Positions 8,269 through 17,446 of a DNA stretch of 64,000 nucleotides are shown here, piece after piece. The first letter of the stretch is position 1. Each line of letters begins with the position of its first letter. The stretch spans positions 1-64,000 of the forward strand of contig JADQBQ010000036.1 of the NCBI GenBank assembly GCA_016278505.1, given 5' to 3'. The stretch comes from Clostridiales bacterium. Its GTDB lineage: Bacteria; Bacillota; Desulfotomaculia; Desulfotomaculales; VENG01. Made by a program: the position numbers and the translations under genes. The notes below the pieces were generated by a model. It had not been told where the DNA came from, ran no database searches, and saw only the letters and a program-made list of their open reading frames with translations.

Positions 8269-10638
8269 CTACACCCTCCGCCTCTGCACATATCCCGCAA
8301 TCAATTCCGCATACCTCCGCTCAGCCCCCAGCGCAATCAGGTCATCCACACTTTTACCTATTAAGTCCCCTAAATTGGCTATGCCCCCCTCCTCTAACCG
8401 GCGAATGGTCCCTTCGCCCGGATAGCGCTTAGCATTTGGGTAAACCCTTTTTATTCCCCGCACCAGCTGCCCTAAAGAAGATCTGAAACGCAAATTAGGT
8501 AACAGCCCAAAGGCCTGCCGGGATAGTCTTTTAAATGCCCTGTCAGCCTGTTTTGTTTCTTCCGGAGAAACTTCACAAATTTCCTTAAGGTGATAATAAA
8601 AACTCCGCACCTCAAAAATCTCCTCCAGGCCAAAAAGTAACCACAGGGCAGTGTCACGAATTCTTTCTTCCAGCTCTTCTACGTTAACCCTGTACCTGGA
8701 CTGCATGTCTCTAGGGGGAATACCTTTGGAGAGATCATATACGAACATAGCAAGGTGCGCACGCCGGTATGCCAATTTACGTGCATCAGTGTCCTTTAGG
8801 CTTATGTCCACGCGGGCCGATCCCATTAAGGCCGCAGCATCACCGGCTATCCACTGCCTGTATAAGTAGGACTTTTCACTAAGGGGCAGCCCCTCCATAT
8901 AGCTTGCCACCTTAGTTTCCAGCGGTTTGCTGTACCTCGCTATGGGCCTTAATTCTGTGCTGGTCAAACAAAGTATTATAAGCAGGTCTATCGGGCTCAT
9001 CTGGTTCAAGTGCCCCCCGTCGGGAGCATCTTGTAGTAAGTCCCTGACTAACTGGCCTATATTTGCCGACAGTATCGTGGGCAAATGACAGCGGGCAGCA
9101 GTTTGACCAAGGCGTGTTAAGCCGTATTCTTGTGTGCCCTCGTCAAAGAAAGCTAACTTCCACTGACGTAGACGGTATAATAAGTCCTCTAATTGACCTA
9201 AAAATTTTTGACCACCCCACGACAGCATCAGAAATTCTTCCAAGTTCCTAGGGGAAATTGGGCCCATCCTATTAAGAATGCCTAAGAGCTGACTACCCAC
9301 ACGGTCTATATAATAAAGGTTATCTTCTTTCTTACCATAATAGCCTTCACGCTCAGGCGGTATGAGCTGGGAGTTTATTTTAGGATAGATGTCTTCCTTA
9401 AGCCCGGACTCCAGCTCACCAAAACTGATCTTGTCGCTAGGGCGGTGATAAATAATGCCGACTCCCCTAACGTCTCCCCTTCCTGCCCGGCCAATCATTT
9501 GGGAGAGCTCGCCGAGGTCTAAATTGCGAACCCCAGGATAGGTAATATCCCTAACAATGACATGTGTGGTAGGTAAGTTTATTCCCATTGCCAGCGCTGT
9601 TGTAGAGACTACCACCCGGACATTTCCCTCCAAAAGTTCCTGCCGAACTGCCATCCTAGAGCCAGATGACATGCCTGCATGGTACCAGGCGGCCCCCGCA
9701 CCCATGACTTCCTTTAGGTCTCCTTTTTTAACCCTTCTATCTATCATGGCAGATGCCAGTGAATAGGCAAGGCTTTCCGCCCATTTAGTTTGGTAAACAA
9801 AGATAAGTACACTGGCGCTATTATCTTCTAATATACTCTTAACCTCAGACACCAGGGTGTCACTGATTTCATCTTTATCTTCCAGGCCATAAAGCCACTT
9901 TTCCAGCTGTGGGTACCTTGGCATGTTTCCGACTATCATACACGGCTCCAGCCACTGTGATAATTCGGTAGGGTTTGAGATCGTTGCCGAAAGCAGGACT
10001 ACTTGGGGAGTATAGCTTAACGTGCGCAGAAAAGTGATTAGTAGCTCCAGGGCTGCCCCCCGGTGGCTATCTCCCAGCAGGTGCGCCTCATCAATGCACA
10101 CCAGGGAAACATCACTAAACCACTCCCTGTATTCCCTAACCCGGGAAATAGCATCTAGCCGCTCCGGGGTGGCAACCACAATCTCACCAGCGGAATTCTT
10201 ATCATGCCTGGGCCGGTCCGCGATAAACTCGCCATGTAGCCGATAGTCTCCCGTAGTAATGGACACTTTAACCTCTGGGCCATCATGCCTTGCCACTAGC
10301 TGACTTAGTAGCTTGAGCTCCTCCACCTTTTCCTGTGCTAGTGCCCGCAGAGGCTCTATTATAATACCCCTTTTTCCCTTAAATGCCTCTTTGAAGGCCA
10401 GCATATATGCAAGCAAGCTTTTTCCGCTATTAGTTGGTGTTGCTAAAATCACGTTGGCCCGGGCACTTAGTATGTCGCTGCCAAAAACAGCATCTTCCTG
10501 TGCCGGCCTGAGGCTAACGTCGGCCCCATAAAAAGATATAAGCGCTGACTTTAGACAACCTTCAGCGGGCAAGTCGGAAATTTTATGTGTGTGAGGCAGC
10601 TCTTTTTCTCCAGATAGGCCACAAAATATCTTTTCCAT
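8269..10638 (-). CDS. Ski2/Hel308-like superfamily 2 DNA helicase
   Basis: 789 residues. Motif I is ATPTNSGKS (about 66-74), motif II is CIDEAH, motif III is LLSATISNP, motif V is STTALAMGINLP and motif VI is QMIGRAGRG. The C-terminal third is helical and ends in helix-hairpin-helix-like turns (GIANLGDLIGKSVDDLIALG), as in Hel308/Ski2 helicases. The ATG has GAGGGA 7 bases upstream. It lies 10 bases after the double-HTH regulator gene, so the two form an operon. With the plus-strand helicase across the shared promoter region it makes a pair of related but not identical helicases; both may stand in for the DpdE/DpdF helicases of classical Dpd systems (inference). Confidence 0.85.
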   Translation of the reverse strand: MEKIFCGLSGEKELPHTHKISDLPAEGCLKSALISFYGADVSLRPAQEDAVFGSDILSARANVILATPTNSGKSLLAYMLAFKEAFKGKRGIIIEPLRALAQEKVEELKLLSQLVARHDGPEVKVSITTGDYRLHGEFIADRPRHDKNSAGEIVVATPERLDAISRVREYREWFSDVSLVCIDEAHLLGDSHRGAALELLITFLRTLSYTPQVVLLSATISNPTELSQWLEPCMIVGNMPRYPQLEKWLYGLEDKDEISDTLVSEVKSILEDNSASVLIFVYQTKWAESLAYSLASAMIDRRVKKGDLKEVMGAGAAWYHAGMSSGSRMAVRQELLEGNVRVVVSTTALAMGINLPTTHVIVRDITYPGVRNLDLGELSQMIGRAGRGDVRGVGIIYHRPSDKISFGELESGLKEDIYPKINSQLIPPEREGYYGKKEDNLYYIDRVGSQLLGILNRMGPISPRNLEEFLMLSWGGQKFLGQLEDLLYRLRQWKLAFFDEGTQEYGLTRLGQTAARCHLPTILSANIGQLVRDLLQDAPDGGHLNQMSPIDLLIILCLTSTELRPIARYSKPLETKVASYMEGLPLSEKSYLYRQWIAGDAAALMGSARVDISLKDTDARKLAYRRAHLAMFVYDLSKGIPPRDMQSRYRVNVEELEERIRDTALWLLFGLEEIFEVRSFYYHLKEICEVSPEETKQADRAFKRLSRQAFGLLPNLRFRSSLGQLVRGIKRVYPNAKRYPGEGTIRRLEEGGIANLGDLIGKSVDDLIALGAERRYAELIAGYVQRRRV

Positions 10639-10648
10639 TTACATTCCC

Positions 10649-11218
10649 TCAGCTCAATAATTTTTTTAAGGCCGGATATAACTTCGCAAACTCATCCGTG
10701 GGCATCTCATCTATTAACATTTGGCACTCCCTTTTTCTTTGGCCCGCCCCAGCAGGCTTAAGCTCCAGGAAAAGGGGTGCCTGTGTTAAATCTTCTTCTT
10801 CGCTGAGCCCAAAGTATTCACTTATCTTTTTCAAATTACTTTTTTCAGGCATTTGCCCCCGCTTAACCCAATTGTTCACTGTGGTTGGGTCAATTTTAGC
10901 CCGCCTTGCAAATTCGGCCTTTCCCCTAGGAATAAGACTAAAAAGGTAAGAGATGTTTTCCCTTAAAAAATTTATACCATAGTTATCTAATAAATCGCCA
11001 TGATATATTTCGGCAACTTCGAAATAAAATGCAGACGCTATTTGAGTTATTTCTTTATTGGAGGGCACATCTTTTTTTAATAAAAAGGTTGTTATCCTTT
11101 CCTGTGGCACCCCCGCCCGGCGGGAAAAAATATCAAGCGCCTTTTCCCTCGACATATTGTAATCTCTTTCTTTACATGCCCACAGTAAAACATGTAGATT
11201 CTGCAACAATTTGTCCAT
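10649..11218 (-). CDS. Double helix-turn-helix (XRE-like) DNA-binding protein
   Basis: 189 residues with two XRE/Cro-type helix-turn-helix units: one around residues 24-65 (SREKALDIFSRRAGVPQER..) and one around 105-140 (KAEFARRAKIDPTTVNNWV). The C-terminus is acidic and helical. It is the first gene of the operon with the Ski2-like helicase and is divergent from the second helicase gene, the usual place for a local regulator of both. GAGGTAAAATT precedes the ATG. It may alternatively be a DNA-targeting subunit rather than a repressor. Confidence 0.7.
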   Translation of the reverse strand: MDKLLQNLHVLLWACKERDYNMSREKALDIFSRRAGVPQERITTFLLKKDVPSNKEITQIASAFYFEVAEIYHGDLLDNYGINFLRENISYLFSLIPRGKAEFARRAKIDPTTVNNWVKRGQMPEKSNLKKISEYFGLSEEEDLTQAPLFLELKPAGAGQRKRECQMLIDEMPTDEFAKLYPALKKLLS

Positions 11219-11351
11219 AATTTTACCTCACACTGTCATAAAAAGGTTAGACCTGGCCCCTAATACATACTATAATATTGCATAAGTAGGTATTTAGGCA
11301 AACAAATACATCGTTTAAACGCATAATTGTTTGCATCAGGGGAGTCATCAC
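11219..11351. promoter_or_regulatory. Divergent promoter region between the two helicase operons
   Basis: 133 bases between the regulator start and the second helicase start. A plus-strand promoter candidate is TTAGAC, an 18-base spacer, then TATAAT at about 11271-11276. A GTTTAAAC palindrome follows near 11312. The double-HTH protein encoded to the left is the likely regulator, by position. Confidence 0.4.
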
Positions 11352-13820
11352 ATGTTAGCAAAAAATCTGTTTCCACCCCAGCAGGAAGTTATGAAATACG
11401 GCTTTTTAGAAACCGGCTTTCACTGCCTATTAAATATGGCCACCGGGTCAGGCAAAACATTCCTTGCTGAGTATGCCATGGAAAGATGTCTTGAGCGGGG
11501 ATTCCGTGCCATATACCTAACACCTTTAAAGGCTATTGCCGATGAAAAGTTTGAGGCCTGGAAAGACCAGTTTCCTGGAACTAATATAGGCCTTTTTACA
11601 GGCGACGTTATCAGCGGGAAATCACGCAAAATGCCCTGTAGCTATAAGTCTGCACAGATATACATAATGACACCGGAGCGACTCGATATGTGCCTGCGCA
11701 ACTGGCGCACCCACTGGCGGTGGATTCCGGAGATTGACTTGCTGGTGGTAGATGAATTGCACCTGCTAAATGACCCCGGACGCGGCCCGCGGCTAGAGGG
11801 GGCCGTAACTAGACTGGTTCGGCTAAATCCCTTTGCCCGGATATTAGGGCTATCAGCCACCATGTCCAATGTAAGCCAGCTATCCGACTGGCTGCAGGGG
11901 GTACACTTTTCATCCAAGTGGAGGCAAGTGCCACTGGCAAAAAGGGTTTTACGATTTTCTAAGGTGCAAGAAAAACTCCCCTTACTAATCAATGAGGTGA
12001 CTTCCTGCGCAAAGGGAGGGGGAAGATCACTAGTTTTTGCCAACAGCCGGTCCCGGGCCCAGTCCCTTGCCCAGGCCCTCAGGGAAAGCGGGCTAAGGGC
12101 ACTGCACCACCATGCCGGCCTCAAACATGAAGACAGGAAAAAGGTAGAGCATGCCTTTCGGTCAGGTGAAATAGAGGTTCTGGTGGCAACTTCTACGCTG
12201 GAAATGGGAATAAACCTCCCTGCCCGGCAGGTGATTATATTCGACTCATATTCCTTTGACGGCACCGGGTTCTCCCCCCTGCCAGTATGGAGCTTTATGC
12301 AGCGGGCCGGCAGGGCCGGCCGCCCAGGATTAGACCCGGAGGGAGAGGTAGTTCTTTTCCTGCCCAAGTGGGCCGGGAAGGCAGACCAATATATTAATGA
12401 AGACTGTGAGCCTGTATCGTCACAGCTGACATCCTCCCGGGCAATGGCCGAGCAAATTTTAATAGAGCTATTTGCCGGATACTCCAAAACCAGAGAGCAC
12501 CTACAGCACGGCTTTTTACCATTAACGCTTTACCAGCACCAGCACCCCGGGGCTAATATAACAAAGATTACAAACATCTTGGTCAGAACGGACATGGTAA
12601 AAATAAAATATAAAGAAGATAGCAAGGGTAACGAATTTAGAACCTTAAAGCCCACTAGGCTGGGGCGGCTTGCTGTTAGACTCATGTTCTTACCATCATC
12701 AGTTAAGCTAATCAAAGACCTGTATGTGAAAATTGAAAGCCCATACTTTTTTGACCTATTATTGATAGCATCATTAACTCAGGACTGCAGCCCAGCACTG
12801 CCGTCCAACTATGAGGACTTAGATTATCTAATGGACATTATCCAGCCGGCGCCAGGCCGGCTATTGGAATTATCCCTTCAGAACTTGCAAAGGGCCAGTG
12901 ATGAGTGCCCCTCTTCCCTTCGGGTTTTGGCTGCAGTAAAAATGGCAGCCATCTGCTATGCATTAACAAACAATATGGACAAAGAAGTCCTGGCCAGAAC
13001 TTTTGACATTTATGCAGCTGACATAGATGCGCTAAAGGATAGTGTAGTTAGGCTTTTAGATGGTATGTCTGCTATTCTTCAGGCCATTGACGAAGAAGAG
13101 TCAAATACTATTGATGATGCTGAAACAAATACCAGCCTTAATTCCCCCGGGCAATTATGTAGAAGAATTTCGGCAATGCTTTACTACGAGATTGACAATC
13201 AGGGTGTAAACTTAACCTACATCCCCGGCGTTGGTGGTAAAATTGCCAGGCAGCTAATTGGGTGTGAGTATGACACTATTGAAAAGATATCTACGCTAAA
13301 GCCGAAAGATTTAACTAAGGTTCAGGGTATAGGGCAAAAGCTGGCTAAAAAGATAATCGCCGGTGCAAAAGAAGTAGCGGAAAACGAAAAAATATTTTTC
13401 TACACCGAAGAAAACCATAAGCCCACCAATATAAAAGCGAAAGAAATAAAAACTGATATCTGCCCCTACCGGCTTAGAAGGTCTATGGAGTTAAGAATAC
13501 GGGGTCATGAGGGGAAGTTTTTCTTTGTAACAGGTGGTAGAGAGGACCATGTCGTTAGCAGATCCACCGAAAGTTTTAGTTGTGACTGCAAAGATTTCGA
13601 AAGCAGACAGCAGGACTGCAAACATATTCTGGCCGTTAAGTACTTTTTAAAGGACCGGCACGTTTGTACTATGATCAAAAAAATTAAGGAAGATAAAAGC
13701 CATTCTCTTAGGTCTGCCCTGCCCAGCCTTTGGTTTTCCACATCTGGTAGAACTGCGGGCTATAAGGTCAATTCCGACAAAGTCAATGTTGGCACCCAAA
13801 GGGTCCGGGCCCAGACCTAG
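11352..13820 (+). CDS. SF2 helicase with helix-hairpin-helix and SWIM zinc-finger domains
   Basis: 822 residues from the ATG at 11352 (AGGGGA about 9 bases upstream; the frame is open from a TTG at 11331). Helicase motifs: MATGSGKT (29-36), VVDELH, LGLSATMS, STLEMGINLP and QRAGRAGRPG, all Ski2-like. After the helicase core come helix-hairpin-helix units (YIPGVGGKIARQL and VQGIGQKLAKKI). A C-terminal SWIM finger has the pattern CDC...CKH (FSCDCKDFES..DCKHILA). SWIM domains bind nucleic acid or proteins. A TGT-family gene follows 46 bases later on the same strand, so this helicase probably supplies unwound DNA to, or is guided by, that transglycosylase (inference). Confidence 0.87.
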   Translation: MLAKNLFPPQQEVMKYGFLETGFHCLLNMATGSGKTFLAEYAMERCLERGFRAIYLTPLKAIADEKFEAWKDQFPGTNIGLFTGDVISGKSRKMPCSYKSAQIYIMTPERLDMCLRNWRTHWRWIPEIDLLVVDELHLLNDPGRGPRLEGAVTRLVRLNPFARILGLSATMSNVSQLSDWLQGVHFSSKWRQVPLAKRVLRFSKVQEKLPLLINEVTSCAKGGGRSLVFANSRSRAQSLAQALRESGLRALHHHAGLKHEDRKKVEHAFRSGEIEVLVATSTLEMGINLPARQVIIFDSYSFDGTGFSPLPVWSFMQRAGRAGRPGLDPEGEVVLFLPKWAGKADQYINEDCEPVSSQLTSSRAMAEQILIELFAGYSKTREHLQHGFLPLTLYQHQHPGANITKITNILVRTDMVKIKYKEDSKGNEFRTLKPTRLGRLAVRLMFLPSSVKLIKDLYVKIESPYFFDLLLIASLTQDCSPALPSNYEDLDYLMDIIQPAPGRLLELSLQNLQRASDECPSSLRVLAAVKMAAICYALTNNMDKEVLARTFDIYAADIDALKDSVVRLLDGMSAILQAIDEEESNTIDDAETNTSLNSPGQLCRRISAMLYYEIDNQGVNLTYIPGVGGKIARQLIGCEYDTIEKISTLKPKDLTKVQGIGQKLAKKIIAGAKEVAENEKIFFYTEENHKPTNIKAKEIKTDICPYRLRRSMELRIRGHEGKFFFVTGGREDHVVSRSTESFSCDCKDFESRQQDCKHILAVKYFLKDRHVCTMIKKIKEDKSHSLRSALPSLWFSTSGRTAGYKVNSDKVNVGTQRVRAQT

Positions 13821-13866
13821 CATAAAAATAATTTCACGTAAGAATAAAGAAAAGGGGGTAGGCGCT

Positions 13867-14742
13867 ATGTCTAAATATACCTACCAGGAAATAAACGGGC
13901 GCCGCCAGGGAGTTATTCAAACAGCCCGGGGGTCGATTCACACGCCAACATTTTTCCCAGTTACCACCTTTGGTGAAAAATACCCACTAGACCAGCTTGT
14001 CCAGCCATACTTAAAGCGACTTTCCCAGTGCATAATGGTAAGCTACCACTATGCACAGAAAATGAAAGAGCGGCCAGACATGCCTATGTTTATTGACTCC
14101 GGCGGCTTTGCCAGCCTTTTCGAAAGAGTACAAATAGCAGAGCACAAAGACTGTGCCAGCATCAAAACTAAAGACGGGGAAGAGATACACCCGCTGCAGG
14201 TAATAGAATTTCAGGAAGAGCACGCAGATTTGGCTGCTACCCTGGACTTTATTATTACCCCCCGCATGGATAAGGCTGAGGCCCGGCGCAGGCAGAAATT
14301 AACTATTAAAAATGCCTTCTATGCCCTAAAGCAAAAACGCTCTAAATCGCTGTTTTTATATGCCTCCCTACAGTGCTGGGACGAGAAGTCAGCCCGGGAG
14401 TGTGCCCGTGAATATGCCCGTGCTGGATTTGACGGTATTGCTATAGGTGGATTAGTTCCTAGGGCACGGGATGGAGAGTTTATTAAACAAATTGTTAGTA
14501 CTGTCCGAGAGGAGGTATCAGACTTAGCAGTTCACACCTTTGGTTTGGGTAACCCGAATGTGCTTAAGACTTTATGGAATCTAAAAACAGATTCCTCTGA
14601 TTCAAGTTCTTATATAAGAAAATCCATAGGGACAACTCACCTTGAGAAACCTCTTCCATTTTGGAATCGGCAACTAAATAGTCCTCATGCAGATCTCATT
14701 TCAGTTATAAGTAACCTTTGGCACTTAAATTATATGTATTGA
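13867..14742 (+). CDS. TGT-family base transglycosylase (DpdA paralog) without zinc site
   Basis: 291 residues. The N-terminus ARGSIHTPTFFPVTTFG is classical TGT. The substrate-site aspartate is in MFIDSGGFASLF, the glycine loop in IAIGGLVP, and the catalytic Asp position is kept in TDSSDSSSY. The protein then stops: the C-terminal CxCxxC...H zinc site of normal TGTs is absent and no displaced remnant is seen downstream. The ATG at 13867 is preceded by GGGGG about 8 bases away; an upstream start at 13786 would overlap the helicase and is less likely. It is co-transcribed with the SWIM helicase. It may act on DNA as part of the Dpd-type system; RNA as substrate cannot be excluded. Confidence 0.8.
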   Translation: MSKYTYQEINGRRQGVIQTARGSIHTPTFFPVTTFGEKYPLDQLVQPYLKRLSQCIMVSYHYAQKMKERPDMPMFIDSGGFASLFERVQIAEHKDCASIKTKDGEEIHPLQVIEFQEEHADLAATLDFIITPRMDKAEARRRQKLTIKNAFYALKQKRSKSLFLYASLQCWDEKSARECAREYARAGFDGIAIGGLVPRARDGEFIKQIVSTVREEVSDLAVHTFGLGNPNVLKTLWNLKTDSSDSSSYIRKSIGTTHLEKPLPFWNRQLNSPHADLISVISNLWHLNYMY

Positions 14743-14780
14743 AAAGCAAACAAATGACTCTAATTGGCCGCTCTGAAAAC

Positions 14781-17159
14781 CTACCACTCAAACTTAACTT
14801 TCAATACCATATCATAAGTTACTTCTGGAACTGTATAAACGTCTCTCATTTTCTCTAAGATAGATTCCCTATTAAGAAGTATCACCTCAATTCCTGCTTT
14901 TTTCTTTGCTTTTTTAATGTCTCTATCAGCACCTGAAGTAAAATTGCTTGTTGCAGCAAAAACACCAAATTTAACACCTTCACGACTTAGAGTGCCCATG
15001 AAATCACGTATATCTCTAATAGGTATATTTTTTGAATACTTTTTACATTGCACTAGCCATCTTTCTCCATCCTTGGATATATCTAACATATCTATATCAA
15101 TGCCACCGTCGCCAGTAACTGGTGTTAGTTTTCCAGAAAACCCTTGCTGACTATAACAATGCAACATTAATTTTTCAAACTCAGTTTCATTTAGACTATC
15201 CAGAAATTTGCGCCTATCAAAATCGGTTAAAAGCTTACTGGATACTTTTTTAATTATAGGGTGCACGGTCTTTTTTGTCCTGTTTTCCGCAGCAACCGCA
15301 TTAACCCTTTCTATTAAAGGTGAAATATCTTCAGGAACCAACGTTTTTATTTCATCTATCAACTTAGGAATTTCATCTACGTAAAACACATTGTTAAACC
15401 CAAAACGCAACAACTCCTGAATATCCTTATCGGACCACTTTCCATCAAGTATCATATATGCATTGATGTTTCTTTTTTCAAAAACCTGAGATTTAGAGTT
15501 CCATGTATTAATATGCATAGCTATTCTGCCAGAAAACTCCTTACATTTATCTCTTGGGTTTTTATTTGGTGATTGCCACAATACAATTGCTGGAGGATGA
15601 GTCTGAATTTCAACAACCTCCGAAGTTGCACCAACATTTGCATTAGAGTATTCTTTGAGACAACTTGGATAGGCAGGAATATCTATATATGAAATGCCTT
15701 CCTTGTTCAACTCTTTTTTAAAAAGAATACCAATAGGATCATATAATCTGTATGGTATTAGTTTATTCTCAATATATGTGTCAATATAACCTTGCTGTAT
15801 TTGCTGCATTAATTCGGGCAACTTTTCTTTCTTAATAGTTTTTAATTTAGCAGCAAAAACAGTGCCTATGGCATCTAAAATACTTTTATCCAGATCTTTT
15901 TCAAGGTTAACCCAAGGGGTAATTACTGTACCCCCGATAGTGCCAATCTCATAGGAATACCCAGTATCTCTTCCTAATAAAGCCAAACCGTAGGATTGTT
16001 TTGTTTTACCCATTGCTTTAATCAATTCCATCATATAGGTAAACACCCATAAAGTTTTAGACTTCCCATTTGTTACATGCGCACTTAACATTCCCAAAGG
16101 ATCTTTCTGACAATCCCGAAGTGCATTAATCATTCCTTCAGGTTTAACCAAGGTTTCGTAATTTTCATAAATGTATTGATAGAAATTCTTCACATTTCCT
16201 ACCTGCCTAATCGGATCAATATAAAGTTTGGTCATCCTAGCAAGAATGGATTCGCCTTTTTTTGTTTTTTCCGCATCAATAGCGTTGATCAAACCTTCTA
16301 TTTCTGACTTAGACATAATATCAAACAATCGTATAATATCGGGATCCTTAACGCTAAAACCGCCAATCGTATGGCATACCAATTCCAAAACTTCAAGGTA
16401 CTCTGGGAGATTTTTTATTTTTTGTCCACTTTGAAGGTAATTATAGACCTTTCGTCTACAATCCTCATCGAAGATCAAAAACTTAGCCAAGCCGCGTTTT
16501 AAGGAGGTTATACGGGATTTTTTTTCATCTATTTGCCTATTATGGTACTCTTTAATCAAAGGCCATAAAGTGTTTTGACTGTAATGATTTTTACTTAAGC
16601 ATTTTTGTACGTCAATTTTAAATTTATTAAATAAAATTGCCAAATGCGGATCATAATTAAGGGAGTCACTATTTAATGAGTCTTCTAAACTTTTGCAACT
16701 TGCCTCATCACCAAGTCCCATCATTTTAACTTTAGTATAGTTATAGCATACCTTTATTAATTCATGTCCATAATTCTTATCTTCAACTATCAACTGACCA
16801 TCGAACAATCCCCCAAGAATCTTAGATAGATTTTTTTTAATAGAATGATCAAAAATTATATTATAAATATTAATCCTATTTGGAGCATTAGATTTAGTAT
16901 CAATAACTTCCCGGACCATACGCCAAAATTGTGTTTCAGAGTTTTTCCCTGATGTAATATGTTTTAAACTAATGATTTTGTTTGGTTCAGTCTCACTAAG
17001 ACCAATTACTACATCAACATCAACAGACACACCATCAGGCTTGTGGCTAACTGGCCAAAAAACCTGGTCTTCTGGAACACCAGAAGACATTAATGCGAGT
17101 TTTGTTAATCCTTCTTGGAACTTATAAACCTGTTTTGAAATATCCTGACCACTAGACAT
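14781..17159 (-). CDS. Large restriction endonuclease-like protein with C-terminal Mrr domain
   Basis: 792 residues. The C-terminal part (about 640-760) is an Mrr-type PD-(D/E)xK nuclease: FEKLMLHCYSQQGF, then GDGGIDIDML, WLVQCKKY and FGVFAATSNFT. The N-terminus (about 30-75) has a second nuclease-like pattern, DVDVVIG followed by IISLKH and QFWRMV, which may be an additional PD-(D/E)xK fold. The middle is helical without known motifs. The ATG at 17159 has GGAGG 5 bases upstream. It is a single-gene unit convergent with the TGT gene. By family it would cleave foreign DNA; as Mrr proteins often sense modification, it could read the presence or absence of deazaguanine. Confidence 0.75.
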   Translation of the reverse strand: MSSGQDISKQVYKFQEGLTKLALMSSGVPEDQVFWPVSHKPDGVSVDVDVVIGLSETEPNKIISLKHITSGKNSETQFWRMVREVIDTKSNAPNRINIYNIIFDHSIKKNLSKILGGLFDGQLIVEDKNYGHELIKVCYNYTKVKMMGLGDEASCKSLEDSLNSDSLNYDPHLAILFNKFKIDVQKCLSKNHYSQNTLWPLIKEYHNRQIDEKKSRITSLKRGLAKFLIFDEDCRRKVYNYLQSGQKIKNLPEYLEVLELVCHTIGGFSVKDPDIIRLFDIMSKSEIEGLINAIDAEKTKKGESILARMTKLYIDPIRQVGNVKNFYQYIYENYETLVKPEGMINALRDCQKDPLGMLSAHVTNGKSKTLWVFTYMMELIKAMGKTKQSYGLALLGRDTGYSYEIGTIGGTVITPWVNLEKDLDKSILDAIGTVFAAKLKTIKKEKLPELMQQIQQGYIDTYIENKLIPYRLYDPIGILFKKELNKEGISYIDIPAYPSCLKEYSNANVGATSEVVEIQTHPPAIVLWQSPNKNPRDKCKEFSGRIAMHINTWNSKSQVFEKRNINAYMILDGKWSDKDIQELLRFGFNNVFYVDEIPKLIDEIKTLVPEDISPLIERVNAVAAENRTKKTVHPIIKKVSSKLLTDFDRRKFLDSLNETEFEKLMLHCYSQQGFSGKLTPVTGDGGIDIDMLDISKDGERWLVQCKKYSKNIPIRDIRDFMGTLSREGVKFGVFAATSNFTSGADRDIKKAKKKAGIEVILLNRESILEKMRDVYTVPEVTYDMVLKVKFEW

Positions 17160-17446
17160 TGGGGCCTCCAACATTTTTTTGTTTTTAAACTTTGTAATCC
17201 AAAATTTATTTCAACCTTAAAACCAATAACTTACCCTACTTTAAAAGGAAAAATAAAATCTGATTAATCCCATATATCGGTTATTCCGACTTTAGTATAC
17301 ATCTTTCCAGTTCAACTACTCTTTGAGCTTATTTATAACTAAAAATAAAATATCCTTTAAAATATTAGATAAAAACTTTTAATGTCTTTGTGTTCATCCC
17401 TATAAACATAGCCGACTGTAACCCCTTTCAATGTCAATTCGATACC

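Noticed and set aside
11642-12487. 281-residue minus-strand frame inside the plus-strand helicase
   Set aside because: It is the antisense shadow of the helicase; serine- and arginine-rich without motifs.
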